From CAKZLS01 sp963771545 (lineage in GTDB: Bacteria > Pseudomonadota > Alphaproteobacteria > Rhodospirillales > Defluviicoccaceae), in NCBI GenBank assembly GCA_963771545.1, contig CAVYTX010000002.1, positions 868,001 to 932,000 on the forward strand: 64,000 bases of DNA. The letters are read 5' to 3'. Positions 54,698-63,350 of the stretch are shown one piece after another (the first letter of the stretch is position 1; each line of letters starts with the position of its first letter). Both the position numbers and the translations under genes were made by a program. Under the pieces are notes generated by a model. That model searched no databases, was not told the origin of the DNA, and saw nothing but the letters and a program-made list of their open reading frames with translations.

Positions 54698-55222
54698 ATG
54701 ACCGTCAATGCATTGGTTTCCATATCCTGCCCGGACCGCGTCGGGCTCGTCTCCGCCATTACCGGCTGCCTATTCGAGCTTGGAAGCAATTTGGGCGATA
54801 CCACGTTCGCCGTGCTGGGCGAAGCTGCCGAGTTCATATCCGTGGTGGAAATGCCCGAAGGGACCGGTCCGGACGAAATGGAGTCCATGCTGAGGAAATT
54901 GCCGGAGTTAAACGACGCGAACATCACTGTCTCGCCGTTCACCCTGGCACCGATTCATGGACCTTCGGGACAGGTTACCCATCGAATTACCGTGAGCGGC
55001 GGCGACCGGCCGGGCCTGATCGCGCGTCTCAGTGAAGTGTTCGTCGAATTCAAGGCCAACATCGTGCGGCTCAACGCGGAACGGATCGTCGCGGAGGACA
55101 ATTCCCAGTACGCCGTCATCATCGCCGTATCCATCCCAGAAGAAAACGTCCGGAGTTGTCTGGCCACGGTCGCCAACACGGCCGGAGGCTTGGGGCTCAA
55201 CTGCGAATGGGAAGAACTGTAA
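54698..55222 (+). CDS. Tandem ACT-domain protein (GcvR-like)
   Basis: The 174-aa protein has two ACT domains: residues 1-80 (MTVNALVSISCPDRVGLVSAITG) and about 90-174 (HRITVSGGDRPGLIARLSEVF). This resembles GcvR-type proteins that bind amino acids, often glycine, and control the glycine cleavage regulator. No gcv genes are adjacent. The ATG at 54698 was chosen; the longer frame from 54635 includes the MITE-end-like sequence. Confidence 0.85.
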   Translation: MTVNALVSISCPDRVGLVSAITGCLFELGSNLGDTTFAVLGEAAEFISVVEMPEGTGPDEMESMLRKLPELNDANITVSPFTLAPIHGPSGQVTHRITVSGGDRPGLIARLSEVFVEFKANIVRLNAERIVAEDNSQYAVIIAVSIPEENVRSCLATVANTAGGLGLNCEWEEL

Positions 55223-55462
55223 CGGCCCGGGTCCGCTTTTCTTGAAATGACCGCGACAAGAAGGTCACACCTGCGCCGATAAAGCCACCGATGGCGCCGC
55301 CGCGCGACATTAGCTTTTGCTCCGTTCCCGGCTCTAAGATACTCTCATCAAAGGGAAATAGGCTATCGGTGGGAGGCCGTGGGCGCTGCCGCCGGGGCAG
55401 TGCGCTTTTTCGATATTCAACCCTTGCCCAGGATCGAAGCGGACGCGGGGGCGCCGCACGTT

Positions 55463-56380
55463 ATGGACATCTACCTCCCCATCGCCGAGGTCTCGGTCAA
55501 CGTTTTTCTCATTCTCGGCCTGGGAGGCATGGTTGGTTTTCTTTCCGGTCTGTTCGGCGTTGGTGGCGGGTTCCTGATGACGCCGCTGCTGATCTTCATC
55601 GGTATTCCCCCAGCCGTCGCCGTCGCGACGGAGGCCAACCAGATTGTCGCGTCCTCGGTTTCGGGGGTTCTGGCCCACTGGAAGCGTGGCAATGTCGATT
55701 TCAAGATGGGCCTGACCCTCGTGGCCGGAGGCTTCGTCGGCTCGGGATGCGGCGTCTGGCTGTTCACCCTGCTGCGCGGGATGGGCCAGATCGATCTCGT
55801 GATCAAACTCTCCTATCTGGTATTCCTCGGTATCATCGGATTGCTGATGCTGATCGAGAGCATCAAGGCCATGACCCATCAGCGCGGGAAGAAATCCCAA
55901 CACCACAAGGGAGGCCGGTCATGGACGGACGCGTTGCCGCTCAAAATGCGGTTTCGCCGGTCCCGGCTGTACATCAGCGCCCTTTTGCCGCTCGGGGTCG
56001 GCTTCCTGGTGGGGGTTCTGGCGGCGATCATGGGTGTCGGCGGCGGCTTTATATTGGTTCCGGCGATGATTTATCTACTGGGTATGCCCACGGCGGTCGT
56101 TGTCGGCACGTCGCTGTTTCAGATCATTTTCGTTACCGCCAACGTGACGGTGCTGCAAGCCGTGAGCAACCAGACCGTGGATGTGGTTCTGGCGCTGCTT
56201 CTCTTGGTCGGTGGCGTCATCGGCGCCCAGTTCGGCGCCCGCGCCGGCGCCCTGCTTCGCGGCGACCAACTGCGGGGGCTCCTCGCCCTGATGGTTCTCG
56301 CCGTTTCCGTCAAGATCGGTTTCGATGTCATCGTGACGCCCGTTGATCTCTATTCGCTAGGTGAAGTGGTGAACCACTGA
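55463..56380 (+). CDS. TauE/SafE family permease
   Basis: The 305-aa inner-membrane protein has about eight hydrophobic segments in two repeats, each with the family GVGGGF motif: GLFGVGGGFLMTPLLIF in the first and IMGVGGGFILVPAMIYL in the second. It is likely an anion (sulfite, sulfonate or organosulfur) exporter. The ATG at 55463 (MDIYLPIAEVSVNV) matches relatives; upstream extensions do not. Its stop overlaps the next start (TGATG). Confidence 0.9.
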   Translation: MDIYLPIAEVSVNVFLILGLGGMVGFLSGLFGVGGGFLMTPLLIFIGIPPAVAVATEANQIVASSVSGVLAHWKRGNVDFKMGLTLVAGGFVGSGCGVWLFTLLRGMGQIDLVIKLSYLVFLGIIGLLMLIESIKAMTHQRGKKSQHHKGGRSWTDALPLKMRFRRSRLYISALLPLGVGFLVGVLAAIMGVGGGFILVPAMIYLLGMPTAVVVGTSLFQIIFVTANVTVLQAVSNQTVDVVLALLLLVGGVIGAQFGARAGALLRGDQLRGLLALMVLAVSVKIGFDVIVTPVDLYSLGEVVNH

Positions 56381-57126
56381 TGCCCCACCCGCGCTGGCTG
56401 CTCGCCCTGCCTCTGCTGCTGCTGTCTCTGGGGACACCGGGAACCGCGAGCGCCCAGCTCGTGGTCGATTTGGCGAGTCACCTGGTGGCGATCACCACCG
56501 GGTTCACCGGAACGGACGTACTTTTGTTCGGAACGACCAATGGAACGGGCGACGTCGTGGTGGTGGTGCGTGGACCCGAAAGCGAGGTGGTGGTCCGCCG
56601 CAAGGATCGAAAGCTGGGCATCTGGGTCAACGAAGCCGAGATGACCTTCCGGGGGGTTCCGGGCTACTATGCCATGGCCACCAACCGGCCCCTGAAGGAA
56701 TTCCTTCCCGAACGCGTGGCCGCCCGCCACCAAATCGGCGTGAACAACCTCCGGTTTTCGGCGCCGGAAGGCGCCGAGCCGGCCAGAACAGAGGCGTTCC
56801 GGGCGGCGTTGATCCGCAACAAGATCCGCCAAAACCTGTTTTTCGCGGAACCCGAGCACATCGCTTTTCTCGGGAACCGTCTGTTCCGCACCGATATGCG
56901 GTTTCCGGCCAACGCACCGGTCGGAACCTACATCGTCCAGATCTTTCTGGTGGAAGACGGCGAGGTGGTAAACGCCGAGATCACCCCGCTGGTGGTCAGC
57001 AAGGTGGGGTTCGAAGCGGGCGTGTTTCACTTTGCCCATCGGCACTCACTGGCATACGGCGTCCTTGCCATCCTGATCGCCGTGGTGGCAGGATGGTCCG
57101 CAAGCGCCGTATTTCGCAAGGGCTAG
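56380..57126 (+). CDS. TIGR02186-type periplasmic/membrane protein
   Basis: The 248-aa protein has a signal peptide (LLALPLLLLSLGTPGTASA), a large periplasmic domain (VVDLASHLVAITTGFTGTDVLLFG) and a C-terminal membrane helix (AYGVLAILIAVVAGWSASAV). It matches the alphaproteobacterial TIGR02186 family, which typically follows a TauE-type permease. The function is not established; the coupling suggests a partner subunit of the exporter. Confidence 0.85.
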   Translation: MPHPRWLLALPLLLLSLGTPGTASAQLVVDLASHLVAITTGFTGTDVLLFGTTNGTGDVVVVVRGPESEVVVRRKDRKLGIWVNEAEMTFRGVPGYYAMATNRPLKEFLPERVAARHQIGVNNLRFSAPEGAEPARTEAFRAALIRNKIRQNLFFAEPEHIAFLGNRLFRTDMRFPANAPVGTYIVQIFLVEDGEVVNAEITPLVVSKVGFEAGVFHFAHRHSLAYGVLAILIAVVAGWSASAVFRKG

Positions 57127-57129
57127 TCC

Positions 57130-57651
57130 GTGACACCCGACCCGCAAAAAGAACTGCTGGAACCTGCCTCAGAAAAGTCACCGGTCGATTGCGCCCGCAC
57201 GTTTCTGTGTGTCGTCGACGAGTCGGAGGAATTGCACCAGGCGCTGCGCTATGCCTGCCGCCGCGCCAACAAGACCGGCGGACGGGTGGCGCTGCTTTAT
57301 GTGATCGAGCCCGCCGAATTCCAGCACTGGATGGCCGTCGGCAATCTGATGGAGGAAGAGCGGCGCGAGCAGGCCGAGGAAATGCTGCAAGTCGTCTCCT
57401 CGGTGGTGCAGAAGCTATCCGGCTCGATCCCGGTGATTTACATCCGCGAGGGCAAGCTCACCGAACAACTCGAGGAGCTGCTCGCGAGCGAAGGCGAGCT
57501 GTCGGTCCTGGTGCTGGGAGCCGCCACCGGCTCGGAAGGACCGGGGCGGCTGATCTCCTATGCCCTTAAGCGGATCGGCAAGCTGTCCATTCCGATCACC
57601 ATCGTCCCGGGCGGATTGTCCGACCAGGCTATCGACGCCATCAGCAGCTAG
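57130..57651 (+). CDS. Universal stress protein family
   Basis: The 173-aa Usp-domain protein starts with GTG three bases after the previous stop. TFLCVVDESEELHQALRYACRRA and VLVLGAATGSEGPGRLISYAL fit a UspA fold with the ATP-binding G-x2-G-x9-G-like loop. It is co-transcribed with the TauE/TIGR02186 pair. It is convergent with rpe, with only six bases between stops. Confidence 0.88.
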   Translation: MTPDPQKELLEPASEKSPVDCARTFLCVVDESEELHQALRYACRRANKTGGRVALLYVIEPAEFQHWMAVGNLMEEERREQAEEMLQVVSSVVQKLSGSIPVIYIREGKLTEQLEELLASEGELSVLVLGAATGSEGPGRLISYALKRIGKLSIPITIVPGGLSDQAIDAISS

Positions 57652-57657
57652 GCATCA

Positions 57658-58332
57658 TCACCGGTGAGAGGGCCGCAGGGCGGCGATGGTCGAGCGGTAG
57701 TCGTCGTTCTGGAAGACGGCGCTGCCGGCCACCAGAACATCCGCGCCCGCGGCGACGACCGCCGGCGCGGTCTCGGCGTTGACGCCGCCGTCGACTTCCA
57801 GCTCGATGGGCCGATCGCCGATCATCCGGCGAACCTGGCGGATCTTCTCCAATTGCGCCTCGATGAAGCTCTGGCCGCCGAAACCGGGATTCACCGACAT
57901 TACCAGGATCAGATCGAGCCGGTGAAGCACGTGCTCCACGGCCGAAACGGGCGTTCCCGGGTTCAGGGAGACACCCGCCTTCTTGCCCAGGCTCCGGATG
58001 ACCTGAAGGCTTCGATCCAGATGGATATCGGCTTCGGCATGGACAGTAATGATGTCGGCGCCGGCGGCGGCGAACTCGCTCAAGTACGGCTGGGCCGGAT
58101 CGATCATGAGATGGACGTCGAAAGGCTTGTTGGTGTAGGGCCGGATGGCGCGCACGATCAGCGGCCCGATGGTCAGGTTGGGAACGAAGTGGCCGTCCAT
58201 GACGTCGATGTGGACATAGTCGCAGCCCGCTTCGTCGATGGCTCGAATCTCCTCGCCCAGACGGGCAAAGTCGGCGGACAAAATCGATGGCGCGATCTTG
58301 ACCTTGGCCGGAGACTGGGGAGACGAGGACAT
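57658..58332 (-). CDS. rpe: Ribulose-phosphate 3-epimerase
   Basis: The 224-aa TIM-barrel metalloenzyme interconverts ribulose-5-P and xylulose-5-P. Motifs: KIAPSILSADFARLGEEI, HIDVMDGHFVPNLTIGP (metal His and Asp), DVHLMI, VMSVNPGFGGQSFI and ELEVDGGVN. It is last in the prk-tkt-rpe unit, where it feeds ribulose-5-P to phosphoribulokinase. Confidence 0.96.
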   Translation of the reverse strand: MSSSPQSPAKVKIAPSILSADFARLGEEIRAIDEAGCDYVHIDVMDGHFVPNLTIGPLIVRAIRPYTNKPFDVHLMIDPAQPYLSEFAAAGADIITVHAEADIHLDRSLQVIRSLGKKAGVSLNPGTPVSAVEHVLHRLDLILVMSVNPGFGGQSFIEAQLEKIRQVRRMIGDRPIELEVDGGVNAETAPAVVAAGADVLVAGSAVFQNDDYRSTIAALRPSHR

Positions 58333-58344
58333 CGGCTATCAAGA

Positions 58345-60462
58345 CTAATCTTCGTAATCACCGGATCGGCGAGCCAGGGCCGCGCGGGCCTGGGCGACGA
58401 CATTCTCCGCCGTCAGTCCGAAATGCCTGAATAGAACATCGCCCGGTCCCGACGCGCCGAACCCCTTCAGGCCGACAAACACACCGTTTTCACCGATGTA
58501 GCGGTCCCAGCCGGGCGAGATCGCCGCCTCCACGGCCACGCGCACGCACCGCGGCCAACGGGGGCCGAGGACTTCCTGGCGGTATTTTTCCGGTTGGATC
58601 TCGAACAGTTTCCAGCAGGGCATCGAAATCACGGCGGTGGGAATGCCCTCCCCCTGCAGCAGGTCGCGGGCGGCCACGGCAATGTGCACCTCCGAACCGG
58701 TCGCAAACAGGGTGACCTGCCGTTCTCCGCCCTCGGCGTCGCGCATCACATAGGCGCCGCGGGCGCACAGGTTGACGCTTTCATGTTCGATGCGCACCGC
58801 CGGAAGCGCCTGGCGGGTCAGCACCAAACACGATGGCATATCGTATCCGGAAAGGGCGATTATCCAGCACTCGAAGGTCTCCACCGCGTCGGCCGGGCGG
58901 AACACCAGCATATTGGGCATGACCCGCAGGCTGGCCAGCGTCTCGGAGGGATGGTGGGTGGGTCCGTCTTCCCCGACCCCGATGGAGTCATGCGTGAGAA
59001 CGTAAATCACGCGCTGCTTGTTGATGGCCGACATGCGCATGGCGCCGCGCATATAGTCGGCGAACACCAGGAACGTGCCGCCATAGGGGATAAAACCGCC
59101 GTGCAGCGCCATGCCGTTCATGATGGCGCCCATGGCGTGCTCGCGGACCCCGTAATGGACGTATCGGCCCGAGTAGTCGCCGGGCGCGATAATCTTTGTG
59201 CTCTTGGTCATGGTGCAGACCGACTCGGAGAGGTCCGCCGAGCCGCCAATCAGTTCGGGGAACATGGCGGTGAGGATCTCGAGGGCCTCGCCCGAAGCCT
59301 TACGGGTCGCCCATTTCGGCTGATCCAGGGCCAGTTGGTGTTTGAAGTCGTTCAAGGGCATCTGCCAACCGGGGGCCAGCCTGCCGGCGCTCGTCCGCTT
59401 GAACTCCTTCCGCTTGCCGGTGTCCATGGCCGCGAATTGGACCTCCCAGGCCTCCCTTTCGGGAAGGCCGCGGCTGCCCGACTTGCGCCACGCGGCAAGG
59501 ATGTGGTCGGGGATAACGAACGGCGGATAGGGCCAATTCAAGGTCTTTCGAACGCCCGCGACTTCTTTCTCGCCGAGCGGCGCGCCGTGGGTCGCGGCGG
59601 TGCCCGCCTTGGTGGGGGCACCCTTGCCAATGGTTGTCCGGCAGTCGATCAACGTCGGCTTGTCGGTCAGCCGCGCCTTGGCGATCGCCGAGGCCACGGC
59701 CTCGGGATCGTCGCCGTCCACCACCTCGGCATCCCAGCCGCAGGCCTCGAACCGGGCGAGCTGGTTCTCGCTGGTCGTCAGCGAGGTCGGGCCATCGATG
59801 CAGATGCGATTGTCGTCCCATAGGACGATCAGCTTCGAAAGTCGCAGATGTCCGGCGAGCGAGATGCATTCCTGACTGAGACCCTCCATGAGACAGCCGT
59901 CGCCAACGATGCAATAGGTATAGTGGTCGACGATCTCGTCGCCCCAACGCGTATTGCGCAGCCGTTCGGCGAGCGCCATGCCGACCGCGTTGCCGAGTCC
60001 CTGCGCCAGCGGCCCGGTTGTCGTTTCGATCCCGACGGAGAGCTCGTATTCCGGATGGCCCGGTGTTTTCGAGCCCAATTGCCGGAAGTTCTTGATTTCC
60101 TCCATGGTCATCTCCTCGTACCCGGTCAGATAGAGGAGCGAATACAACAGCATGGAGCCGTGTCCCGCCGACAGAATAAACCGGTCGCGGTCCTCCCAGT
60201 CGGGCTTCGAGGGATCGAATTTGAGAAAGCGCGTCCACAGAACGGTGGCGGCGTTGGCCATTCCCATGGGCAGGCCTGGATGGCCGGACTTCGCCTTTTG
60301 TACGGCATCGGCGGCAAGCAGACGGATGGCGTTGACCATCTCCTCGTGCGTGGCCTTGGGCTCCGCGTGCGTGGCCACGGGCTCCGCATCCGGTTGGGGC
60401 CGAGACTGCACGTCCAATTCCGGCTGTGCTGCGGTCATGTGCGGGCTCTCCTCAGATGGCAT
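58345..60462 (-). CDS. tkt: Transketolase
   Basis: The 705-aa thiamine-diphosphate enzyme transfers two-carbon units in the pentose phosphate and Calvin cycles. The ThDP motif GDGCLMEGLSQE...DDN, KSGHPGLPMGMA near residue 60 and DSIGVGEDGPTHHPSE (substrate His region) are intact. About 40 extra N-terminal residues precede the core. The start overlaps the prk stop by 11 bp. Confidence 0.96.
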   Translation of the reverse strand: MPSEESPHMTAAQPELDVQSRPQPDAEPVATHAEPKATHEEMVNAIRLLAADAVQKAKSGHPGLPMGMANAATVLWTRFLKFDPSKPDWEDRDRFILSAGHGSMLLYSLLYLTGYEEMTMEEIKNFRQLGSKTPGHPEYELSVGIETTTGPLAQGLGNAVGMALAERLRNTRWGDEIVDHYTYCIVGDGCLMEGLSQECISLAGHLRLSKLIVLWDDNRICIDGPTSLTTSENQLARFEACGWDAEVVDGDDPEAVASAIAKARLTDKPTLIDCRTTIGKGAPTKAGTAATHGAPLGEKEVAGVRKTLNWPYPPFVIPDHILAAWRKSGSRGLPEREAWEVQFAAMDTGKRKEFKRTSAGRLAPGWQMPLNDFKHQLALDQPKWATRKASGEALEILTAMFPELIGGSADLSESVCTMTKSTKIIAPGDYSGRYVHYGVREHAMGAIMNGMALHGGFIPYGGTFLVFADYMRGAMRMSAINKQRVIYVLTHDSIGVGEDGPTHHPSETLASLRVMPNMLVFRPADAVETFECWIIALSGYDMPSCLVLTRQALPAVRIEHESVNLCARGAYVMRDAEGGERQVTLFATGSEVHIAVAARDLLQGEGIPTAVISMPCWKLFEIQPEKYRQEVLGPRWPRCVRVAVEAAISPGWDRYIGENGVFVGLKGFGASGPGDVLFRHFGLTAENVVAQARAALARRSGDYED

Positions 60463-61390
60463 GATGTCCTAACGCCGCGTTCAACAAATAATGGGTGATC
60501 AACAACTGCGACAGGGCCAGCGGATGGCTGTGGCGAGGGGTGAGAGCCGCATCCAGGAAAGACCCGAGTTGGGGATGCACACGGGGCTCATTGGGGATCA
60601 GGCTCCAGAGATAGGTCTCCATTTCGTCGGCCTGTCTGTCGTTCAGATTTCCATAAATGTGCAGGGCATCGACGGGACGGCCGTCGATATCGCGCGCCAG
60701 CTCGAGCATGAAGCCGTGGTCGGCTCCCGCCTCGAGCACCGGCGCCAAGTCCAAGTGCGGCAGCGTCGGGCGGAGAATGTGCCTTACGTTCAAGCGCTCG
60801 CCGCTTTCATCCGCATCTTCGTCGGGCGGATAAAAGCTTACCACCATATCCGCATAGGTACGCTGAGGTATGACAGACTCCTCGCTATCGTGCTTGAGTT
60901 GGGCGAGAGCCGCTTTAACCTGTTCGACATCGTATCCCCCGATCCCCGTGTCGCGCTGGAACTTCCATCTCATCCGGAGGTCTTCCTCGGGCTCAAGGTA
61001 GAACTTGACATCGTACGCGTCGCGGAGCTTCCGGGTCGCATACCCGAGAAGTCCCTCCAGGATGATATAGTCCTTCGGCACAATGTATTCCGGTGGCCCG
61101 AGAACGCCGCCGCTGTGGTTGTAGGTCGGCTTGAGGATGGGCTGCCCGTCGCGCAGCAGGTAAACGTGCTGCTCCAGGATATCCATGTAGTTGCAGTCGG
61201 GGTCGTGCGGGGTAATTCCGATTTTCGCGCGCTCGGCGCGTGAATACTTGTGATAGTCGTCGATACAGATATTGACCGCCCGCTCGGAACCCAAAACCTG
61301 CGCGAGACCGGCGGCCAAAGTAGTTTTGCCCGCGGCGGAATCGCCGACGATACCGATAATGACGGGATGATCGCGGTTTTTCATTGCCAT
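60452..61390 (-). CDS. prk: Phosphoribulokinase
   Basis: The 312-aa kinase makes ribulose-1,5-bisphosphate, the CO2 acceptor of RuBisCO. It has the P-loop GDSAAGKTT (16-24), CIDDYHKYSRAERA (substrate loop) and ILEGLLGYATRKLRD (Walker B region). RYADMVVSFYPP-type and DALHIYGNL segments fit proteobacterial (class I) Prk. With tkt and rpe downstream it forms a Calvin-Benson operon; RuBisCO genes are not in this window. A MITE-like element lies 33 bp upstream of the start codon. Confidence 0.94.
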   Translation of the reverse strand: MAMKNRDHPVIIGIVGDSAAGKTTLAAGLAQVLGSERAVNICIDDYHKYSRAERAKIGITPHDPDCNYMDILEQHVYLLRDGQPILKPTYNHSGGVLGPPEYIVPKDYIILEGLLGYATRKLRDAYDVKFYLEPEEDLRMRWKFQRDTGIGGYDVEQVKAALAQLKHDSEESVIPQRTYADMVVSFYPPDEDADESGERLNVRHILRPTLPHLDLAPVLEAGADHGFMLELARDIDGRPVDALHIYGNLNDRQADEMETYLWSLIPNEPRVHPQLGSFLDAALTPRHSHPLALSQLLITHYLLNAALGHHAI

Positions 61391-61423
61391 GCTTGTAAAG
61401 CCCTCTGCCCCAGCGGCAGCATG

Positions 61424-61699
61424 ATACCAACGGTCGTTAATAATGACCCATTGTGACGGCCTTTCGAGGTTTCCGGACGGCGTGGTGCGCCGTGATGCGG
61501 GAGCATCATAAGCGCCGCGCGACGCCGTCCGGAAACCTCGAAAGGCCGCCCGTGGGGTCGTGTTTCACGCATCCTCGGGGCCCACGTTTGGAATATGGGG
61601 GAACCGCTTGACGATGGGTCCTCATCGCCGGCGCGGACCCTCCTGCCGAGGATGCGAGAAACACGATCACAATGAGTTATTATTAACGACCGTTGGTAT
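61424..61699. mobile_element. MITE-like element with internal hairpins
   Basis: A 276-bp non-coding element. Its 33-bp terminal inverted repeats (61424-61456 and 61667-61699) match at 31 of 33 positions, beginning ATACCAACGGTCGTTAATAA. Inside are a perfect 27-bp inverted repeat (61457-61483 with 61522-61548) and a 20-bp inverted repeat with one mismatch (61559-61578 with 61646-61665). TA lies at each boundary (TA-CCAACGG ... CCGTTGG-TA), suggesting a TA target as for IS630/mariner-type MITEs. It sits in the leader of prk-tkt-rpe. Confidence 0.85.
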
Positions 61700-62320
61700 G
61701 AGATGGTCCCTAACGTTCACTGGCGTCGCCAAGCCAGCCGGGCAGATCGTCCCGATTTCTCGAACGGCAAGTGGCGGAAAAAACAAAACCCTGACTGCTC
61801 ACTGGATCATCGGCTGGAAAAAAGTCCCCATCGCGCGACGCCAACTCAGCAATTTCAGGCCATTCGGTCGCGTGGGTCGACTCCGTGCGATCATCGATAG
61901 ACCCATGAATACCGCGTGAGATGCCTTTTGAAAACCCCGAGTTTGTCGAAATAACAAGGATAACGGGGACACCGGAGGCGACAACGACGGTCGCCAGTCA
62001 TATCCGTTCCGAAGTTAATCAAAGGATCTTCCGCTAGCGCCTTTATCCACGGCGCCATTTTTTCATTTTAGAGTCCCCAATAGAATGATATTTTATTTCC
62101 TCGTAATAAATAAATTTACCTTAAACATAATAAATTCTAAATATGTCTGTTTTTATTCAAATTACAATTTAATATATTTCTAAATCATGAATTTCGCTAT
62201 TTTAAGATATGCCGATTCCATAATTGAACTTTTTGCGGTTTTATGTTTCTTTCGCGTAGCATTTGTGTCTCAGCACGATAGTCAACCACGCTATCCTTAA
62301 GAAATAGTTCTCAATCGGCG
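61700..62320. other. Intergenic region with very AT-rich block
   Basis: No gene is supported in these 621 bp. About 62040-62260 is strikingly AT-rich; 62101-62160 has only about 10 G/C in 60 bases, inside an otherwise GC-rich chromosome. It probably contains promoters for prk (minus strand) and may bind nucleoid proteins. No RNA gene is recognised. Confidence 0.6.
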
Positions 62321-63205
62321 TCATGCGGGCTCATCCGGAAGACTACCCTTGCGCTGGCCGCGCGCGCTCTCCTCCTCCACGAACCGGGAAAGGTCGGCGT
62401 CGTAGACGATTCGATGCGCGCCGGAAACGGCGATGAAGCGTTTGCCCTTGGCGCGGCCGATCAGGGTCAGGTCGGCGCTTTGGGCCAAGTCGACCCCCCA
62501 TGCGGTAAAGCCCGAGCGGGAAATCAGGATGGGAATTTCCATCTGGACCGTCTTGATCACCATCTCGCTGGTCAATCGGCCCGTGGTGTAAAAGATTTTC
62601 CGCTTGGGAGAGATCCCGTTGAGCAACATGTAGCCGGCGATTTTGTCGATGGCGTTGTGCCGTCCCACGTCCTCCATGTAGACGAGTATCTGGTCGGCCT
62701 CGCACAGCACGCAGCCGTGAATGGCTCCCGCGGCGAGATAGAGGCTCGGCATCGTGTTGATCTGCTTGGTGAGCGCATAGAGCCACGACGTCCGGACAAT
62801 CGCGTCCGTATCGACCCGGACATTCTCGAATTTGTCCATGACGTCTCCGAAGGCCGTGCCCTGGCCGCATCCCGATGTGAGGATTTTCTTTCCCAGTTTC
62901 TTTTCGTAATTGGTCTCGACGGCCGTGCGGACCACCACGGTTTCGATTTCCGCGTCGTAGTCGATTCCAACGATCTCGTCCTCGGGACGCAGCATGTTCT
63001 GATTGAGCAGATATCCCACCGCCAGGTATTCGGGGTAATCTCCTATGGTCATCATGGTGACGACTTCCCGGCTGTTGAGAAACAGGGTGAGTGGCCGCTC
63101 GGTGATCACCCGCGCCTCAATGGTCCGGCCGTCGTGATCGATTCCGGAGACGGTCACCGTGAGCCGGGGATCGCTGGGATCTGGGGTCAACCGCCGCTCG
63201 TTCAT
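62321..63205 (-). CDS. fdhD: Formate dehydrogenase accessory sulfurtransferase
   Basis: The 294-aa FdhD-family protein carries sulfur from a cysteine desulfurase to the molybdenum cofactor of formate dehydrogenase. The active loop reads LTSGCGQGTAFG with one Cys (113), where many FdhD proteins have CxxC. Downstream, HGCVLCEADQILVYMEDVGRHNAIDKIAGY matches the family exactly. The ATG at 63205 was chosen because GGAG sits seven bases upstream; a longer frame to 63241 exists. No formate dehydrogenase gene is in the window. Confidence 0.93.
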   Translation of the reverse strand: MNERRLTPDPSDPRLTVTVSGIDHDGRTIEARVITERPLTLFLNSREVVTMMTIGDYPEYLAVGYLLNQNMLRPEDEIVGIDYDAEIETVVVRTAVETNYEKKLGKKILTSGCGQGTAFGDVMDKFENVRVDTDAIVRTSWLYALTKQINTMPSLYLAAGAIHGCVLCEADQILVYMEDVGRHNAIDKIAGYMLLNGISPKRKIFYTTGRLTSEMVIKTVQMEIPILISRSGFTAWGVDLAQSADLTLIGRAKGKRFIAVSGAHRIVYDADLSRFVEEESARGQRKGSLPDEPA

Positions 63206-63350
63206 ATCTCGCTCCGGATTTCGGCGTGTGGACAACGGCACCCGCGCGGAGGATAATTCCGGCCAGTATCATCGGACAAGATGTCCCCGGGGCGCAAGAC
63301 CGCGATCCTCGGTCGTGCCGTACGGGGCGGAGGGTCCGCTCGTGAGAGGA

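Noticed and set aside
61560..61919. 119-aa plus-strand frame
   Set aside because: It lies largely inside the MITE hairpins and shows no coding character.
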